A DNA stretch of 64,000 nt, taken from the NCBI RefSeq assembly GCF_000829515.1, contig NZ_JXRR01000021.1, forward strand, positions 81,290 through 145,289, written 5' to 3'. The position numbers and the translations under genes were made by a program. Shown here piece after piece: positions 35,384 to 45,061 of the stretch. Each line of letters begins with the position of its first letter. Position 1 is the first letter of the stretch. The stretch is from Jeotgalibacillus campisalis (GTDB lineage Bacteria > Bacillota > Bacilli > Bacillales > Jeotgalibacillaceae). The notes below the pieces were generated by a model, which searched no databases, had not been told where the DNA came from, and saw only the letters and a program-made list of their open reading frames with translations.

Positions 35384-35427
35384 CACCAAATTGTATATTT
35401 GGTGGAGATGGCGGGGGTTTAACGCCC
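35384..35427 (-). repeat. Decayed copy of the ssrA 3' end (candidate att site)
   Basis: Aligned without gaps to 38283-38326, 33 of 44 bases agree, with a ten-base identical core TTGGTGGAGA covering the tmRNA acceptor end. The match extends beyond the mature CCA into flanking CACCAA. Confidence 0.6.
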
Positions 35428-35500
35428 TTAAACCTGAATCTTTTTTACCTCATTGTTCATTACAGATCTTCTCTTACATGAATGATACTGTTAAATTTTC

Positions 35501-36538
35501 TTAACTTTTTGATGCAGTATTCTCTTGTTCGGTCATGCGGGGCAGCACATTGTTAAAAATATCATTCATGGTGATAACACCGAGAAACTCGGAACCGTCC
35601 ATAACTACGGCAAGCTGCTCACTGGAGCGTCGCATGTTGGTAAGAGCTTCATGTAAAAGTGTACCCGGCTCCAAAACGAAAGAGGGACGTGCAAGTTTCC
35701 ACACCGGCTTATCCGCTGGCTCGAGCAGCGTATCTCGAACATGCAGGACTCTTGGCGGTGCATCATCTTCCGCCATAATAAGGATCCTTTTGTGTCCGGT
35801 CCGTTGTGTGGCTTCCTGGACATCCTGTGCGGTGGCTTCAGAATCTACCGCAGTTGCAGAGGATTTTTTCGAAAGCAAGTCCCCGACCCGCAAGGTTTCC
35901 AAATCCAGAGCACCTGAAATAGGTTTGCGGATTGACGCGTCCAACGCACCAACATTAGCGGAATACTCCACAAGGTGCCTGATGGTCTCGGCATCTTGAC
36001 CACCAACCGCTGCAGTATTGACCGGTTCGACACCAGATGCCTTAACAAGGCTGTTGGCTATATGGTTAACCCATTCTAACAAGGGGCGGAATGGCCGGAT
36101 AAATATGCGGGCAGGGAAGCCAATCATTATAGCCGAAGCCTCAGGATGCGCAATCGCCCACGATTTAGGCGCCATTTCACCAATGACGAGATGCAGGAAT
36201 GTCACAATCAGCAGGGACAAAAAGAAAGATGTCCCATCTGCCAGCCAGTATGGAAGACCTGCCCCAGCGAATACCGGCGAAAACCAATCATCCACTGCTG
36301 GTTTCGTCACCGCACCAAGGGCAAATGTACATACTGTAATTCCCAACTGTGCACCTGCAAGCATGACTGTAAGTTCATTTACTGATTGCAATGCAGCCCG
36401 GGCGCCACGGTTCGTGCGTGCTTCCTCTTCAAGGCGATGACGCCGAGCTCCAAGAAGCGCAAATTCGATGATAACAAAGAAGGCACTTAATGAAATAATT
36501 CCTGTTGTCACTAATATCACAATTAAGGGGTTACTCAT
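35501..36538 (-). CDS. CNNM/HlyC-CorC family membrane protein, short paralogue
   Basis: 345 aa. DUF21/CNNM transmembrane domain (about 1-190, three to four helices, with LLGARRHRLEEEA and GAQLGITVCT), then two CBS repeats (about 200-335) ending in FLGVITMNDIFNNVLP. It lacks the C-terminal CorC_HlyC domain. Family members take part in Mg2+ efflux or resistance. It overlaps the longer paralogue upstream by 8 bases, so the two are probably a coupled heteromeric pair. Wording of the sequence resembles actinobacterial paired CNNM proteins (inference from memory of the family). Lies inside the ssrA-bounded segment. Confidence 0.87.
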   Translation of the reverse strand: MSNPLIVILVTTGIISLSAFFVIIEFALLGARRHRLEEEARTNRGARAALQSVNELTVMLAGAQLGITVCTFALGAVTKPAVDDWFSPVFAGAGLPYWLADGTSFFLSLLIVTFLHLVIGEMAPKSWAIAHPEASAIMIGFPARIFIRPFRPLLEWVNHIANSLVKASGVEPVNTAAVGGQDAETIRHLVEYSANVGALDASIRKPISGALDLETLRVGDLLSKKSSATAVDSEATAQDVQEATQRTGHKRILIMAEDDAPPRVLHVRDTLLEPADKPVWKLARPSFVLEPGTLLHEALTNMRRSSEQLAVVMDGSEFLGVITMNDIFNNVLPRMTEQENTASKS

Positions 36539-37934
36539 TACTCCCCCTCCTTACCTGTTTCGATTCTGAATCATTTTCTGTTTCTGTTTGATCGATTGTC
36601 AAGTTGACCAGGGTAGGAACCCTTTTCTCTACCTCTATTATCCGTGTTATTAGGAAACGGCGGATTGGTTCTTCGTTAACAAGGTCAGCAGGGTCCTCCG
36701 GCAGTTCCACCGTGATCTTTTCATCAACAGCTGGGAGGTTTCCATAATGCGCAATAAGCATTCCTGCTATTGTTTCATAATCACCACGTGGCAGCTCGTA
36801 TCCTATTTCGCGTTCGGCTTCATCAATGTGAACATCTCCGCTCATTTGCCACGAGCCCTCTCCTTCAGATTTCACTAAAGCAGGCATTTCGCCGCTGTCG
36901 TGCTCATCTGAAATTTCTCCAACCACTTCTTCAGCCAAATCTTCCAACGTCAATATCCCAGTAAAGCCGCCATACTCATCAATAACACAAGCAAGGTCGT
37001 CTTTTGTCTCACTCATACGTTTTTGCACATCTGGCAGCGCCATTAAAGTAGCGACGACTAACGGAGGTCTCATAATTGTCGTTACAGAGTCATCGTCAGC
37101 GGCGGATGTGGACAGTACATCGACAAGATGCACCACACCGATCGGTTCATCTTCTGTATTAACAACCGGGTAACGGGTATGTTCCTTTGCCATCAAAGAC
37201 CGTACCTCCCCTATTGTCATGTCCGGATTTACGCTGCGCGCGCGAGAACGTGGTGTCATCGCATGCTCGACGTTACGCTGCGGATAGTCCAAAATTCGAT
37301 CCAGTAAAATGGACAAGCCTTTTGGCAGATCACCACTTTCACGGGAGTCAGCTACGATGGATTCAAGATCGCGAGCGTTGGCACTGCTATCTAGATCATG
37401 CACTGGCTCGATTCGCAAAAGCCTCAAAAATTTATTGGCTGACTGATCGAAAAATTTAATTAGCCATCCAAAAACCTTAAGATAAATATTTGTTGAGGAA
37501 GCGAGCTTTCTCGCCAATGGTTCAGGATTCGCAATCGCAAGGTTCTTAGGATATAATTCACCAAAAATCATCTGGACAATGGTTGAAACACCCAAAGCCA
37601 GTACAGTACCGACTGTGATACTAACTGCGGCAGGCACCCCTGCCCCGTCAAGCAGCACACTTAAACTCTCTCCTACCAAAGGCTCGGCAACATAACCAAT
37701 AAGCAGGCCTGTTACAGTGATGCCGAGTTGAGCTCCAGAAAGCATGAATGATGTCTGGTTTGTGACCTTTAATGCACGTTTAGCTTGTTTATCCCCTTGA
37801 TCTGCGAGTGCCCGCAATCGTGAGCGGTCGACAGACATATAGGCAAATTCTTGAGCGACAAAATATCCATTTGCGGCGATAATCGCGAGAATCACGATAA
37901 TGCCGAGCAGCAAAGTAAGCACGGCTGTTAACAT
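36531..37934 (-). CDS. CNNM/HlyC-CorC family membrane protein, long paralogue
   Basis: 467 aa. DUF21/CNNM domain (about 1-195) with ANGYFVAQEFAYMSVDRSRL and SGAQLGITVTGLLIG, a CBS pair (about 205-335) with HAMTPRSRARSVNPDMTIGEV and CVIDEYGGFTGILTLEDL, then a CorC_HlyC transporter-associated domain (about 350-435) and an acidic tail. Probable Mg2+/divalent cation export or tolerance. Its ATG overlaps the stop of a 45-codon ORF, and its end overlaps the next CNNM gene, giving a three-ORF coupled unit. Confidence 0.9.
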   Translation of the reverse strand: MLTAVLTLLLGIIVILAIIAANGYFVAQEFAYMSVDRSRLRALADQGDKQAKRALKVTNQTSFMLSGAQLGITVTGLLIGYVAEPLVGESLSVLLDGAGVPAAVSITVGTVLALGVSTIVQMIFGELYPKNLAIANPEPLARKLASSTNIYLKVFGWLIKFFDQSANKFLRLLRIEPVHDLDSSANARDLESIVADSRESGDLPKGLSILLDRILDYPQRNVEHAMTPRSRARSVNPDMTIGEVRSLMAKEHTRYPVVNTEDEPIGVVHLVDVLSTSAADDDSVTTIMRPPLVVATLMALPDVQKRMSETKDDLACVIDEYGGFTGILTLEDLAEEVVGEISDEHDSGEMPALVKSEGEGSWQMSGDVHIDEAEREIGYELPRGDYETIAGMLIAHYGNLPAVDEKITVELPEDPADLVNEEPIRRFLITRIIEVEKRVPTLVNLTIDQTETENDSESKQVRRGSNE

Positions 37935-38065
37935 AAGCAGTTTACCGCCTTAAAAGCATAGATAAATTGGATACAATAATCAGGCTCCTGAACAGATGAG
38001 CTGTCACCGCTTGTATCAGAATCACCAGATTCACTGTTAATGGATGACATAAATTTCTTATTCAT
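37928..38065 (-). CDS. Small 45-aa ORF coupled to the CNNM genes
   Basis: Starts MNKKFMSSINSESGDSD with a strong CGGAGGAAATAAAATA ribosome binding site. The Ser/Asp-rich N-terminal half is followed by a more hydrophobic Cys-containing end (YCIQFIYAF, then VNCLC). Its stop codon overlaps the ATG of the long CNNM gene (7-base overlap), implying translational coupling. Not recognised; a leader peptide or a small accessory subunit are both possible. Confidence 0.55.
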   Translation of the reverse strand: MNKKFMSSINSESGDSDTSGDSSSVQEPDYCIQFIYAFKAVNCLC

Positions 38066-38204
38066 TATTTTATTTCCTCCGATATGTTCATAATTATTTT
38101 TCACAATACAGATGGCTTAGTATAAAAGCAATAATTTAGCTTATTATGCACTGAGACCTAACAAATCAATATAAAAAGTTGAGCAAGGGGTTGCTGACCA
38201 AATA

Positions 38205-38255
38205 AAAAACAGGGATATTACAGAAGAGTTTATCTCCTCTAATATCCCTGTTGCG
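38205..38255 (-). terminator. Intrinsic terminator of ssrA
   Basis: AACAGGGATATTA (38208-38220) pairs perfectly with TAATATCCCTGTT (38240-38252); inner AGA-GAG/CTC-TCT lengthens it. On the - strand it is followed by GTTTTTTATTT. Confidence 0.9.
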
Positions 38256-38298
38256 TCATGCATTTATCTAAGTGAGTAATTCCACCAATTTATGTAGT

Positions 38299-38658
38299 TG
38301 GTGGAGACGGTGGGAGTCGAACCCACGTCCAGAAACTTCAACACTTAAGCGTCTACGAGCGTATTCAATCCATTCGCAATTCGCCAGCTCTTATGCCGAT
38401 TGACAGGCGTCCAAGTGGCTAATCTGATTGGTCTCTTCAGTCGACCTCAGATGGTGGCCGAACAGCGTATCCCACTGATTAGTGAGCCTCATTCAGGTCT
38501 ACATGGGCGATAGACAGGTGAGGCCTCAAGTGCGTATTAGGCAGCTAGAGCTAAATCTTGTTTGTTGTTAACTATTTGTGTTGACGTTGATGACGAAGAC
38601 GATCCCTCCGGCTCGCGACTCAAGCTCGAACCATTCCTGTCGAATCCGTAACGTCCCC
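38299..38658 (-). ncRNA. ssrA: Transfer-messenger RNA
   Basis: 360 nt including the 3' CCA. The 5' GGGGACG pairs with 3' CGTCTCC to form the acceptor stem; the TTCGA T-loop lies in GGGTTCGACTCCCACC. The 5' ACGTTACGGATTCGACAGG block is the universal tmRNA start. The tag frame (38569-38537) after a TAGTT resume context reads NNKQDLALAA then TAA, so the added peptide would be A-NNKQDLALAA. It rescues stalled ribosomes with SmpB, encoded just upstream. Confidence 0.96.
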
Positions 38659-38757
38659 TTGATCAAGGAAGAAAAAGGATGTTATCCAATTTCCTGTACG
38701 GGATTCCCAAGTGAATTCGGGAATATGAGTAGCTCATCGCTAAAAGCGACTAAGAAC

Positions 38758-38785
38758 AGTATACCATATATTAATTTTATTTCAA
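38758..38785 (-). promoter_or_regulatory. Predicted ssrA promoter
   Basis: - strand -35 TTGAAA (38785-38780), 16-base spacer, -10 TATACT (38763-38758). Transcription would start about 90 bases before the mature tmRNA 5' end, leaving a leader for 5' processing. Confidence 0.75.
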
Positions 38786-38794
38786 CCCGCGAGC

Positions 38795-39259
38795 TTATCG
38801 CTGGCTGTCTTTAAAGGCACGCTGCATTTCCCGCTTGGCTTCTTTCTTCTTCAGCGTTTCCCGTTTATCGTAATTTTTCTTACCCTTGGCTAGGCCAATC
38901 AGCACTTTTGCGTAGCCGTCTTTTAAATACATTTTTAGCGGCACGATGGAATAGCCCTGCTGTTTCGTTGCGCCTATTAATTTATTAATCTGCTGTCTGT
39001 GAAGAAGAAGTTTACGTTCACGCAGCGGGTCATGGTTAAACTGATTTCCCTGCTCGTAAGGAGACACGTGAGCGTTATTTAAAAACACTTCTCCGTTTGA
39101 TATTCGGGCAAATGAATCTTTTAATTGCACACGCCCATTCCGAATGGACTTGATTTCTGTTCCTCTCAGGACAATACCCGCTTCAAATGTTTCTTCGATA
39201 AAATAATCATGGTTGGCTTTTTTGTTCTGCGCCAGCACTTTTCCAGATCCCTTTGGCAT
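38795..39259 (-). CDS. smpB: SsrA-binding protein
   Basis: 154 aa OB-fold partner of tmRNA for trans-translation. Typical features: [37 protein letters not shown] at the N-terminal half, [47 protein letters not shown] at the end, where the basic C-terminal tail enters the mRNA channel. ATG 39259 has AAGGAGGAGTCACAA upstream; the longer ORF reading is rejected. Lies 60 bases past rnr and 136 bases before ssrA. Confidence 0.97.
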   Translation of the reverse strand: MPKGSGKVLAQNKKANHDYFIEETFEAGIVLRGTEIKSIRNGRVQLKDSFARISNGEVFLNNAHVSPYEQGNQFNHDPLRERKLLLHRQQINKLIGATKQQGYSIVPLKMYLKDGYAKVLIGLAKGKKNYDKRETLKKKEAKREMQRAFKDSQR

Positions 39260-39319
39260 TTGTGACTCCTCCTTGTAGCGAGCAAGGCGGCAGTGTGAGT
39301 CCACTGCCGCGCCCGTACC

Positions 39320-41710
39320 TTATTTCCGTTTTTTCTTACGGCTTTTTTGGTTCTTATTCTTGGCACTGCTTGGAATACCTTCATAAAACTTTTGCTTTTT
39401 CTTTTTCTTCTTTTCAGATGATGCAACAGATGGACGCTCTCCGCCTGAACGGGATTTACCTTTGCCGTCTCCCTTGCCATCTTTATTTTTATCACGGGTA
39501 CGCCCGCCGCGGCCGCCTCCGCTTTGAATGACACGTGCAGTGTCTCTTCGCTCGCGTCTCGGTGTTCCTGTCATGCCGACAATTTCAAAATCAATTGCCC
39601 GTTCTTCCTTATTAACGTTGACGACCCGTACTGTAATTTCATCTCCAATGCGGAACACATTCGCAGTCCGTTCGCCGATCATAGCCATATGACGATCGTC
39701 AAAACGGTAGTAGTCATCTGTCATATAGCTTACATGTACAAGGCCTTCAATGGTATTTGGCAGCTCTACGAACAATCCGAAGTTGGTAACAGAAGAGATG
39801 ACTCCCTCAAATTCTTCTCCGATTTTATCAAGCATAAATTCTGCTTTTTTGAGTTCGTCTGTTTCACGCTCTGCGTCGACTGCACGGCGTTCACGGCCTG
39901 AAGTATGAGCAGCAATTTCAGGAAGCAGCGCGTTCCATTTCTGCTTCGTGCGCTCATCTGTCTTCTTATTAATAAGATACGTTCTGATTAAACGGTGAAC
40001 GATCAAATCGGGGTACCTTCTAATTGGAGAGGTAAAATGCGTATAGAATTCAGTCGCTAGTCCAAAATGTCCGAGACTGTTTTCATCGTATTTAGCCTGC
40101 TGCATTGATCGAAGCATCATAGTTGAAACAACCATTTCTTCCGGTCGGCCCGCCACTTCATCAATGATTTCCTGAAGCGCACGCGGATGAATTTCATTAC
40201 CGGACCCTTTTACTGAAAGGCCGAAGTTCGTAATAAATTCAAAGAAGCGCTGAAGTTTTTCTTCTTTTGGATCTTCGTGAATCCGGTAAATAAACGGCAC
40301 GTTCATCCAGTGGAAATGTTCAGCTACTGTTTCATTAGCTGCGAGCATAAATTCTTCAATCAGCTTTTCTCCTACTGAACGCTCACGAATGCCGATATCT
40401 GTCGGATGTCCTTCTTCGTTCACAAATACTTTTGCTTCTTTAAAATCAAAGTCAATGGCTCCACGGCCAAATCGCTTGCCGCGAAGAATTGCCGCCAGTT
40501 TTTCCATGTCTTTAAACATCGGCACAAGCGGTTCATACCGTTTCATCAACTCTTCATCTTCGTCTACTAGAATCGAGTTAACATCCCCGTATGTCATGCG
40601 CTCATTTGTACGGATCACACTCTGGAAAATATCATGATTAATGACGCCGCCATTTTGGTCGATTTCCATTTCACAAGAGAGTGTTAAGCGGTCCACTTTT
40701 GGATTCAGTGAACAAATGCCGTTGGATAAACGGTGCGGAATCATAGGGATCACACGGTCCACCAAGTACACGCTCGTTCCGCGGTCATAGGCTTCTTCAT
40801 CTAAAGGAGAGCCTTCTTGTGCATAGTGACTGACATCGGCAATATGAACGCCTAGCAGATAGTTGCCATTTTCTAATTGTTTCAGTGAAATGGCATCATC
40901 CAGATCTTTCGCGTCAGCACCATCAATCGTGACAGCTACTTCTTCCCGCAGATCTCTTCTTCCTTCCAGATCGGCCGGATCGATTTCATCCGGAACTTCA
41001 TTCGCCTGTTTAAGGACTTCTGCCGGGAATTCAACTTCAATGCCATGCTTGTGAATGATCGATAAAATATCTACGCCTGGATCATTTTTATGGCCCAGAA
41101 TCTCTTTTACTTCACCTTCAGCACTTTTTCGTCCATCCGGATAAGCTGTAATCTCAACGATCACCTTGTGGCCTTCAACAGCACCCTTGCTTGCTTTTTT
41201 CGGAATGAACACATCGCTTGTCATTTTTTTATCATCCGGAATGACGAACCCGAAGTTTGAGCTTTCCGTGTAGGTACCGACAATCTGAGTTACACCACGT
41301 TCAATAATTCGAACAACGGTTCCTTCTCTTCTGTCCCCGGACGGAGATTCTTTTGATACACGGACAAGGACTGTATCTCCATGCATCGCATTTGCCGTTT
41401 CATTTGGCGGGATAAAAACATCATCAAGACCCGGCTCTTCCGGAATTAAAAAAGCAAATCCTTTAGCATGGCCTGAAAGCCTTCCCCGAACCAGATTCAT
41501 TCTTTCAGGAATCCCATAACGGTTGCTTCTCGTTCTGACAATGTGTCCTTTTTCCTCAAGCACAACAAGTGCTTTTACAAGGTATTTAAAGTCCTCAGAA
41601 TCGTTTATATTAAATTGTTCTTCCAGCTCCTGAACCGTCAGCGGCTTGTATACTTCTTCCCGCATGAACGTTAACAGGCTGTCTTTCATTTTCATTAACT
41701 TATCCTCCAT
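39320..41710 (-). CDS. rnr: Ribonuclease R
   Basis: 796-aa 3'-5' exoribonuclease of the RNB family. N-terminal winged-helix region, two cold-shock OB domains (about 80-240), the RNB catalytic domain with [16 protein letters not shown] (metal-binding Asp cluster, about 268-283) and [11 protein letters not shown], an S1 domain (about 635-715), and a Lys/Gly-rich basic tail. It degrades structured and trans-translation-targeted mRNAs, which fits its place beside smpB and ssrA. ATG 41710 has GGAGGGG upstream; an internal ATG five codons later is also possible. Confidence 0.97.
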   Translation of the reverse strand: MEDKLMKMKDSLLTFMREEVYKPLTVQELEEQFNINDSEDFKYLVKALVVLEEKGHIVRTRSNRYGIPERMNLVRGRLSGHAKGFAFLIPEEPGLDDVFIPPNETANAMHGDTVLVRVSKESPSGDRREGTVVRIIERGVTQIVGTYTESSNFGFVIPDDKKMTSDVFIPKKASKGAVEGHKVIVEITAYPDGRKSAEGEVKEILGHKNDPGVDILSIIHKHGIEVEFPAEVLKQANEVPDEIDPADLEGRRDLREEVAVTIDGADAKDLDDAISLKQLENGNYLLGVHIADVSHYAQEGSPLDEEAYDRGTSVYLVDRVIPMIPHRLSNGICSLNPKVDRLTLSCEMEIDQNGGVINHDIFQSVIRTNERMTYGDVNSILVDEDEELMKRYEPLVPMFKDMEKLAAILRGKRFGRGAIDFDFKEAKVFVNEEGHPTDIGIRERSVGEKLIEEFMLAANETVAEHFHWMNVPFIYRIHEDPKEEKLQRFFEFITNFGLSVKGSGNEIHPRALQEIIDEVAGRPEEMVVSTMMLRSMQQAKYDENSLGHFGLATEFYTHFTSPIRRYPDLIVHRLIRTYLINKKTDERTKQKWNALLPEIAAHTSGRERRAVDAERETDELKKAEFMLDKIGEEFEGVISSVTNFGLFVELPNTIEGLVHVSYMTDDYYRFDDRHMAMIGERTANVFRIGDEITVRVVNVNKEERAIDFEIVGMTGTPRRERRDTARVIQSGGGRGGRTRDKNKDGKGDGKGKSRSGGERPSVASSEKKKKKKQKFYEGIPSSAKNKNQKSRKKKRK

Positions 41711-41748
41711 TGACCTAACCCCTCCTCTGCAGCAATCTAAACTCGCTT

Positions 41749-42501
41749 TTATTTTTCAACAGACCAGTCAAGCGAATCCAGAAATTCCAGCACATCTTCG
41801 TGAAGCTGTTCTTTTTCTTTATCCAGCGTAATCACGTGCCCGGATTCCTCATACCACTTAAGCTTTTTCTGATCTGTTTCCACACCTTCAAAAATAATAT
41901 TGGCTGAATCTGTGTTAATCATATGATCATGACGCCCCTGAACGACAAAAGAAGGCGTATAAATTAAATCAACTGAATTCCGCACATCCTTTATAAGGCC
42001 TTGCAGATCTTTAATCGTTTCCATCGGTGTTTTCGCAAATTCAGTCATTTCTTTTTCAATTTGATCGTCATCTTTTCCTTCATACTTTTTAAATTCTCTT
42101 GCATACTCCAAAACTCCTTTATACATTACTTCTTCACTCTTAATGTACATAGGAGCACACATGGTCACAATACCCTTCACAGGTACAGTGTAACCTACTT
42201 TAAGGGAAAATACGCCCCCAAGCGAAAGACCGGCTACTGCAATTTCATCATAGCCCTGGCTCTTTAAATAATCATACCCCTTCATTACATCTTTCCACCA
42301 ATCCTTAGGTCCGGTTTTTACCAGCTCCTCAGGCGGCACTCCATGTCCCTTATAATGAGGCGCATGCGATGTATACCCATTTTTCTCTAAAAAGCGTCCC
42401 AGCATACGCACATCAGAGGAATTTCCCGTGAATCCGTGCAATAGCAGCACAGCACGCTTTCCGCTCTCAAAGGTAAAAGGTTTAGGCAAATTCAATTTCA
42501 T
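41749..42501 (-). CDS. est: Carboxylesterase (Est30/YvaK-like)
   Basis: 250-aa alpha/beta hydrolase. Oxyanion region [16 protein letters not shown] (about 18-33), nucleophile elbow [11 protein letters not shown] (Ser about 95), acid in QGRHDHMI and His in [12 protein letters not shown] near the C-terminus, all intact and in the order seen in Geobacillus Est30. Hydrolyses short-chain acyl esters in the cytoplasm. It starts 235 bases after the secG stop, separated by the secG terminator, and heads est-rnr-smpB. Confidence 0.93.
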   Translation of the reverse strand: MKLNLPKPFTFESGKRAVLLLHGFTGNSSDVRMLGRFLEKNGYTSHAPHYKGHGVPPEELVKTGPKDWWKDVMKGYDYLKSQGYDEIAVAGLSLGGVFSLKVGYTVPVKGIVTMCAPMYIKSEEVMYKGVLEYAREFKKYEGKDDDQIEKEMTEFAKTPMETIKDLQGLIKDVRNSVDLIYTPSFVVQGRHDHMINTDSANIIFEGVETDQKKLKWYEESGHVITLDKEKEQLHEDVLEFLDSLDWSVEK

Positions 42502-42692
42502 CTTTATTCACTCCTGTATAGTCAAGTTCTCTCTACTATTTTAATCAACATGAAAAACGAATGCGAATCATGTGTTTTACTTATGTATGTGACAAGCGCT
42601 TTATTGCACTGCAGGACAATAAAGACACCGCGTTAACTCTTTATACTATCCCCTGTTTCATTAGAAAGTAGCAGAACTTTTCAAAGTGAATT

Positions 42693-42727
42693 AAAAAAAG
42701 CCTGACCAAAGGTTGTTTGATCAGGTC
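42693..42727 (-). terminator. Intrinsic terminator of secG
   Basis: CCTGACCA (42701-42708) pairs with TGATCAGG (42718-42725) with one mismatch; on the - strand it runs into CTTTTTTTAA. Confidence 0.8.
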
Positions 42728-42736
42728 ATCTATTCG

Positions 42737-42973
42737 TTATCGTCCAACGACAAACGCTACAGAAATAGTTAGTACGAAAAACAATACCGCAAGTACAATC
42801 GTAATACGGTTCAATACCAAGTCGATTCCACGTGCTTTCTGTTTGCCAAAGAGCTGCTCAGCACCGCCTGAGATCGCACCTGATAGACCAGCACTTTTAC
42901 CGGATTGTAATAATACTACTACAATCAACGAAATACATGTAATGACAAGCAATACCGTTAATAAAGTTTCCAT
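42737..42973 (-). CDS. secG: Preprotein translocase subunit SecG
   Basis: 78 aa with two membrane helices: residues about 3-22 ([20 protein letters not shown]) and about 55-75. The conserved [27 protein letters not shown] loop lies between them. Part of the SecYEG channel. ATG 42973 has CAGGAGGTGGGACTC upstream; the longer ORF start is disfavoured. Same neighbourhood as B. subtilis (secG-yvaK-rnr-smpB-ssrA). Confidence 0.96.
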   Translation of the reverse strand: METLLTVLLVITCISLIVVVLLQSGKSAGLSGAISGGAEQLFGKQKARGIDLVLNRITIVLAVLFFVLTISVAFVVGR

Positions 42974-43207
42974 GAGTCCCACCTCCTGCACCGAACATCA
43001 CAATGAATCAATTTTACCACAGGCTGAACACGTAGACAATCATTCTTTTATGGGTAAGCCTGAATAGAATAAGTTTTCAGATGATTATCGATCCGATCAA
43101 CAGGTAACCAACTGTTCTGTTCTGCATTAGAATTTGTAAAATGATCAGAATCATCATACACTAAGAGCAGGAAGTGACTGACACATTTGTCGGAAGAGGT
43201 GAAGCAC

Positions 43208-44164
43208 GTGGGTGGAAGCATTTTAGTAGAAAATATTGTGAAAACGTTTAAAGGCAATGTACAGGCGGTTAAAGGGATTTCACTTGAGGTTGGTGACGGT
43301 GAATTTTTTGCATTTTTAGGGCCAAATGGAGCTGGCAAGTCGACGACCGTTCAGCTTCTGACGACACTTTTAAAACCAACGTCCGGCAGACTGGAAGTAG
43401 CGGGAATTGATGTGAATAAAGAACCCGAAAAAGTCCGCTTGCAAATTGGTGTAGCGCTGCAGGAAACGGGGATTGATCCTGACCTGAAAGGGATAGAACT
43501 GCTTGAATTTCAGGCAAGACTGTTTGGGTTTTCAAAAAAAGCAGCAAGAAAACGAGCAGAGGAATTACTCGAACTGGTCGGGCTTACAGAAGACGCTGAC
43601 CGATTAAGCGGAAAATACTCCGGCGGAATGCGCAGAAGGCTGGACCTTGCCATGACGCTTGTGCATCAGCCAAAAATATTATTTCTGGATGAACCAACAA
43701 CTGGCCTTGACCCGGCTAACCGGAAACAAATATGGAAAGAGATTAAACGTTTAAATAAAGAAGAAGGAACAACCATTTTTCTGACAACGCAATACCTGGA
43801 GGAAGCGGACCAGCTCGCAGACCGGATTTCCATTATTAATAAAGGCGAAATCGTGGCAACGGGTACTCCGCAGGAACTTAAGCGGACATTAGGGTTTGAC
43901 GCGATTGTATTGGATTTTGATTCAGAAGCCAAGTCCACACAGGCTCATGAGCTGATCCAAACGATGAATTTGAATGCAGAAAAGCTAAAAAATGAAGTGA
44001 CGATTTACGCGGAAAATGGAACGGCCATTATCTCAGACATTATCCGTCAGCTTGACGAGCACCACCTGCAGCCTGAGCGGTTAAATGTTCAGCCGCCATC
44101 GTTAGATGATGTCTTTATTCAGGTGACCAAAGAGCAGAAAAAGGAGGCTTCTTCAAATGGCTGA
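43208..44164 (+). CDS. ABC transporter ATP-binding protein (DrrA-like)
   Basis: 318 aa. Walker A GPNGAGKST, Q-loop LQETGID, signature YSGGMRRRLDLAM, Walker B ILFLDEPTTGLD and the H-loop TTQYLEEADQ are all intact. A C-terminal extension (about 215-318) is the DrrA-type DUF4162-like region. GTG 43208 has AGAGGTG upstream and is preferred to the TTG at 43187. Its stop overlaps the permease start by 8 bases. Likely drug or lipid export. Confidence 0.93.
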   Translation: MGGSILVENIVKTFKGNVQAVKGISLEVGDGEFFAFLGPNGAGKSTTVQLLTTLLKPTSGRLEVAGIDVNKEPEKVRLQIGVALQETGIDPDLKGIELLEFQARLFGFSKKAARKRAEELLELVGLTEDADRLSGKYSGGMRRRLDLAMTLVHQPKILFLDEPTTGLDPANRKQIWKEIKRLNKEEGTTIFLTTQYLEEADQLADRISIINKGEIVATGTPQELKRTLGFDAIVLDFDSEAKSTQAHELIQTMNLNAEKLKNEVTIYAENGTAIISDIIRQLDEHHLQPERLNVQPPSLDDVFIQVTKEQKKEASSNG

Positions 44165-44948
44165 TCAAAAAGGTTCTTTGCTGACAGATACACTGGTCAT
44201 GACAAAAAGAAGTCTTGTAACGATTTTGCGCAATCCTCTTATTTATGTTCCAAATCTCGCCATTAGTATGTTTTTCCTTTTTGTTTATGAAGCAGGACTC
44301 AGTGGAATTGCAGACCTTCCAGCTTTTGGAGGAGCCAATTATTTGGCCTTTATTTTGCCGGTTTCGATCGTTTCTGCTGCGATTGGGGGAGCTGGAGGAG
44401 CCGGTCAGGCACTGGTAAAGGATTTGGACAATGGATTTTTCTCACGTCTGCTTCTTACCCCTGCCTCACGCCTTGCCATTGTTCTTGGACCGATTATTGC
44501 AGGAATGATGCAGCTCGTTGTTCAGGCTGGTCTAATCATCGCTGTTGGCTTTTTTCTGGGTCTAGAGGTTGCAGGCGGCGCTCTTGGGGTACTGGTTGTC
44601 TTGCTGCTGACTCTCGGCTGGGGACTTGCGTTTGCAGGCTATTCTGTTGGCGTGGCACTTCGCGCAAAAAACGCACAGTCCGCTCAAGCCGGAACGTTTA
44701 TTTTCTTTCCACTTATTTTCCTAAGTACAACGTTTGTTCCCTATGAATTGATTGAGGCACAGTGGTTGAAAGTTGCGGCAACCATTAATCCTGTGACGTA
44801 TCTTTTTGAAGCAATGCGCACGGTATTAATTGATGGGTTTTCAGAGCCATGGCCGATTATCCTTGGTTTTCTTGTGATCGCAGCTCTATGTGTAGTCACG
44901 ATTACCTTCTCCACACTTTCAGCAAAACGAGCAGTTAGTACGGATTAA
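44157..44948 (+). CDS. ABC-2 type transporter permease (DrrB-like)
   Basis: 263 aa with six hydrophobic segments, first at about 25-45. The central GFFSRLLLTPASRLAIVLG motif and the LSTTFVPYELIEAQWLKVAATINPVTYLFEAMR segment are characteristic of DrrB-type ABC-2 permeases. Pairs with the ATPase upstream (AAAAGGAGG lies within its end). Substrate unknown. Confidence 0.92.
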   Translation: MADQKGSLLTDTLVMTKRSLVTILRNPLIYVPNLAISMFFLFVYEAGLSGIADLPAFGGANYLAFILPVSIVSAAIGGAGGAGQALVKDLDNGFFSRLLLTPASRLAIVLGPIIAGMMQLVVQAGLIIAVGFFLGLEVAGGALGVLVVLLLTLGWGLAFAGYSVGVALRAKNAQSAQAGTFIFFPLIFLSTTFVPYELIEAQWLKVAATINPVTYLFEAMRTVLIDGFSEPWPIILGFLVIAALCVVTITFSTLSAKRAVSTD

Positions 44949-44973
44949 TAAATACAGTTTTACTTTACAGCGT

Positions 44974-45026
44974 AAAAGGGGTCTGGCCCCTGTAGTTAAG
45001 TTAACTACAGGGGCCAGACCCCTTTT
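44974..45026. terminator. 53-base perfect palindrome acting as terminator
   Basis: 26-bp perfect arms around a single central G (45000), GC-rich GGGGTCTGGCCCCTG core, flanked by A4 and T5. Ends the ABC operon (+) and may also serve readthrough from eno. Confidence 0.85.
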
Positions 45027-45061
45027 TCCCTTTACCGCTCCACTCTACCACTCTGCATAAC

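Noticed and set aside
35384..35427. Possible tRNA gene
   Set aside because: Only a T-arm and acceptor-like end is present, no cloverleaf; better explained as a decayed ssrA 3' end.
35501..37934. Hemolysins
   Set aside because: Family names contain HlyC by history; the domains are CNNM and CBS, fitting cation transport rather than toxins.
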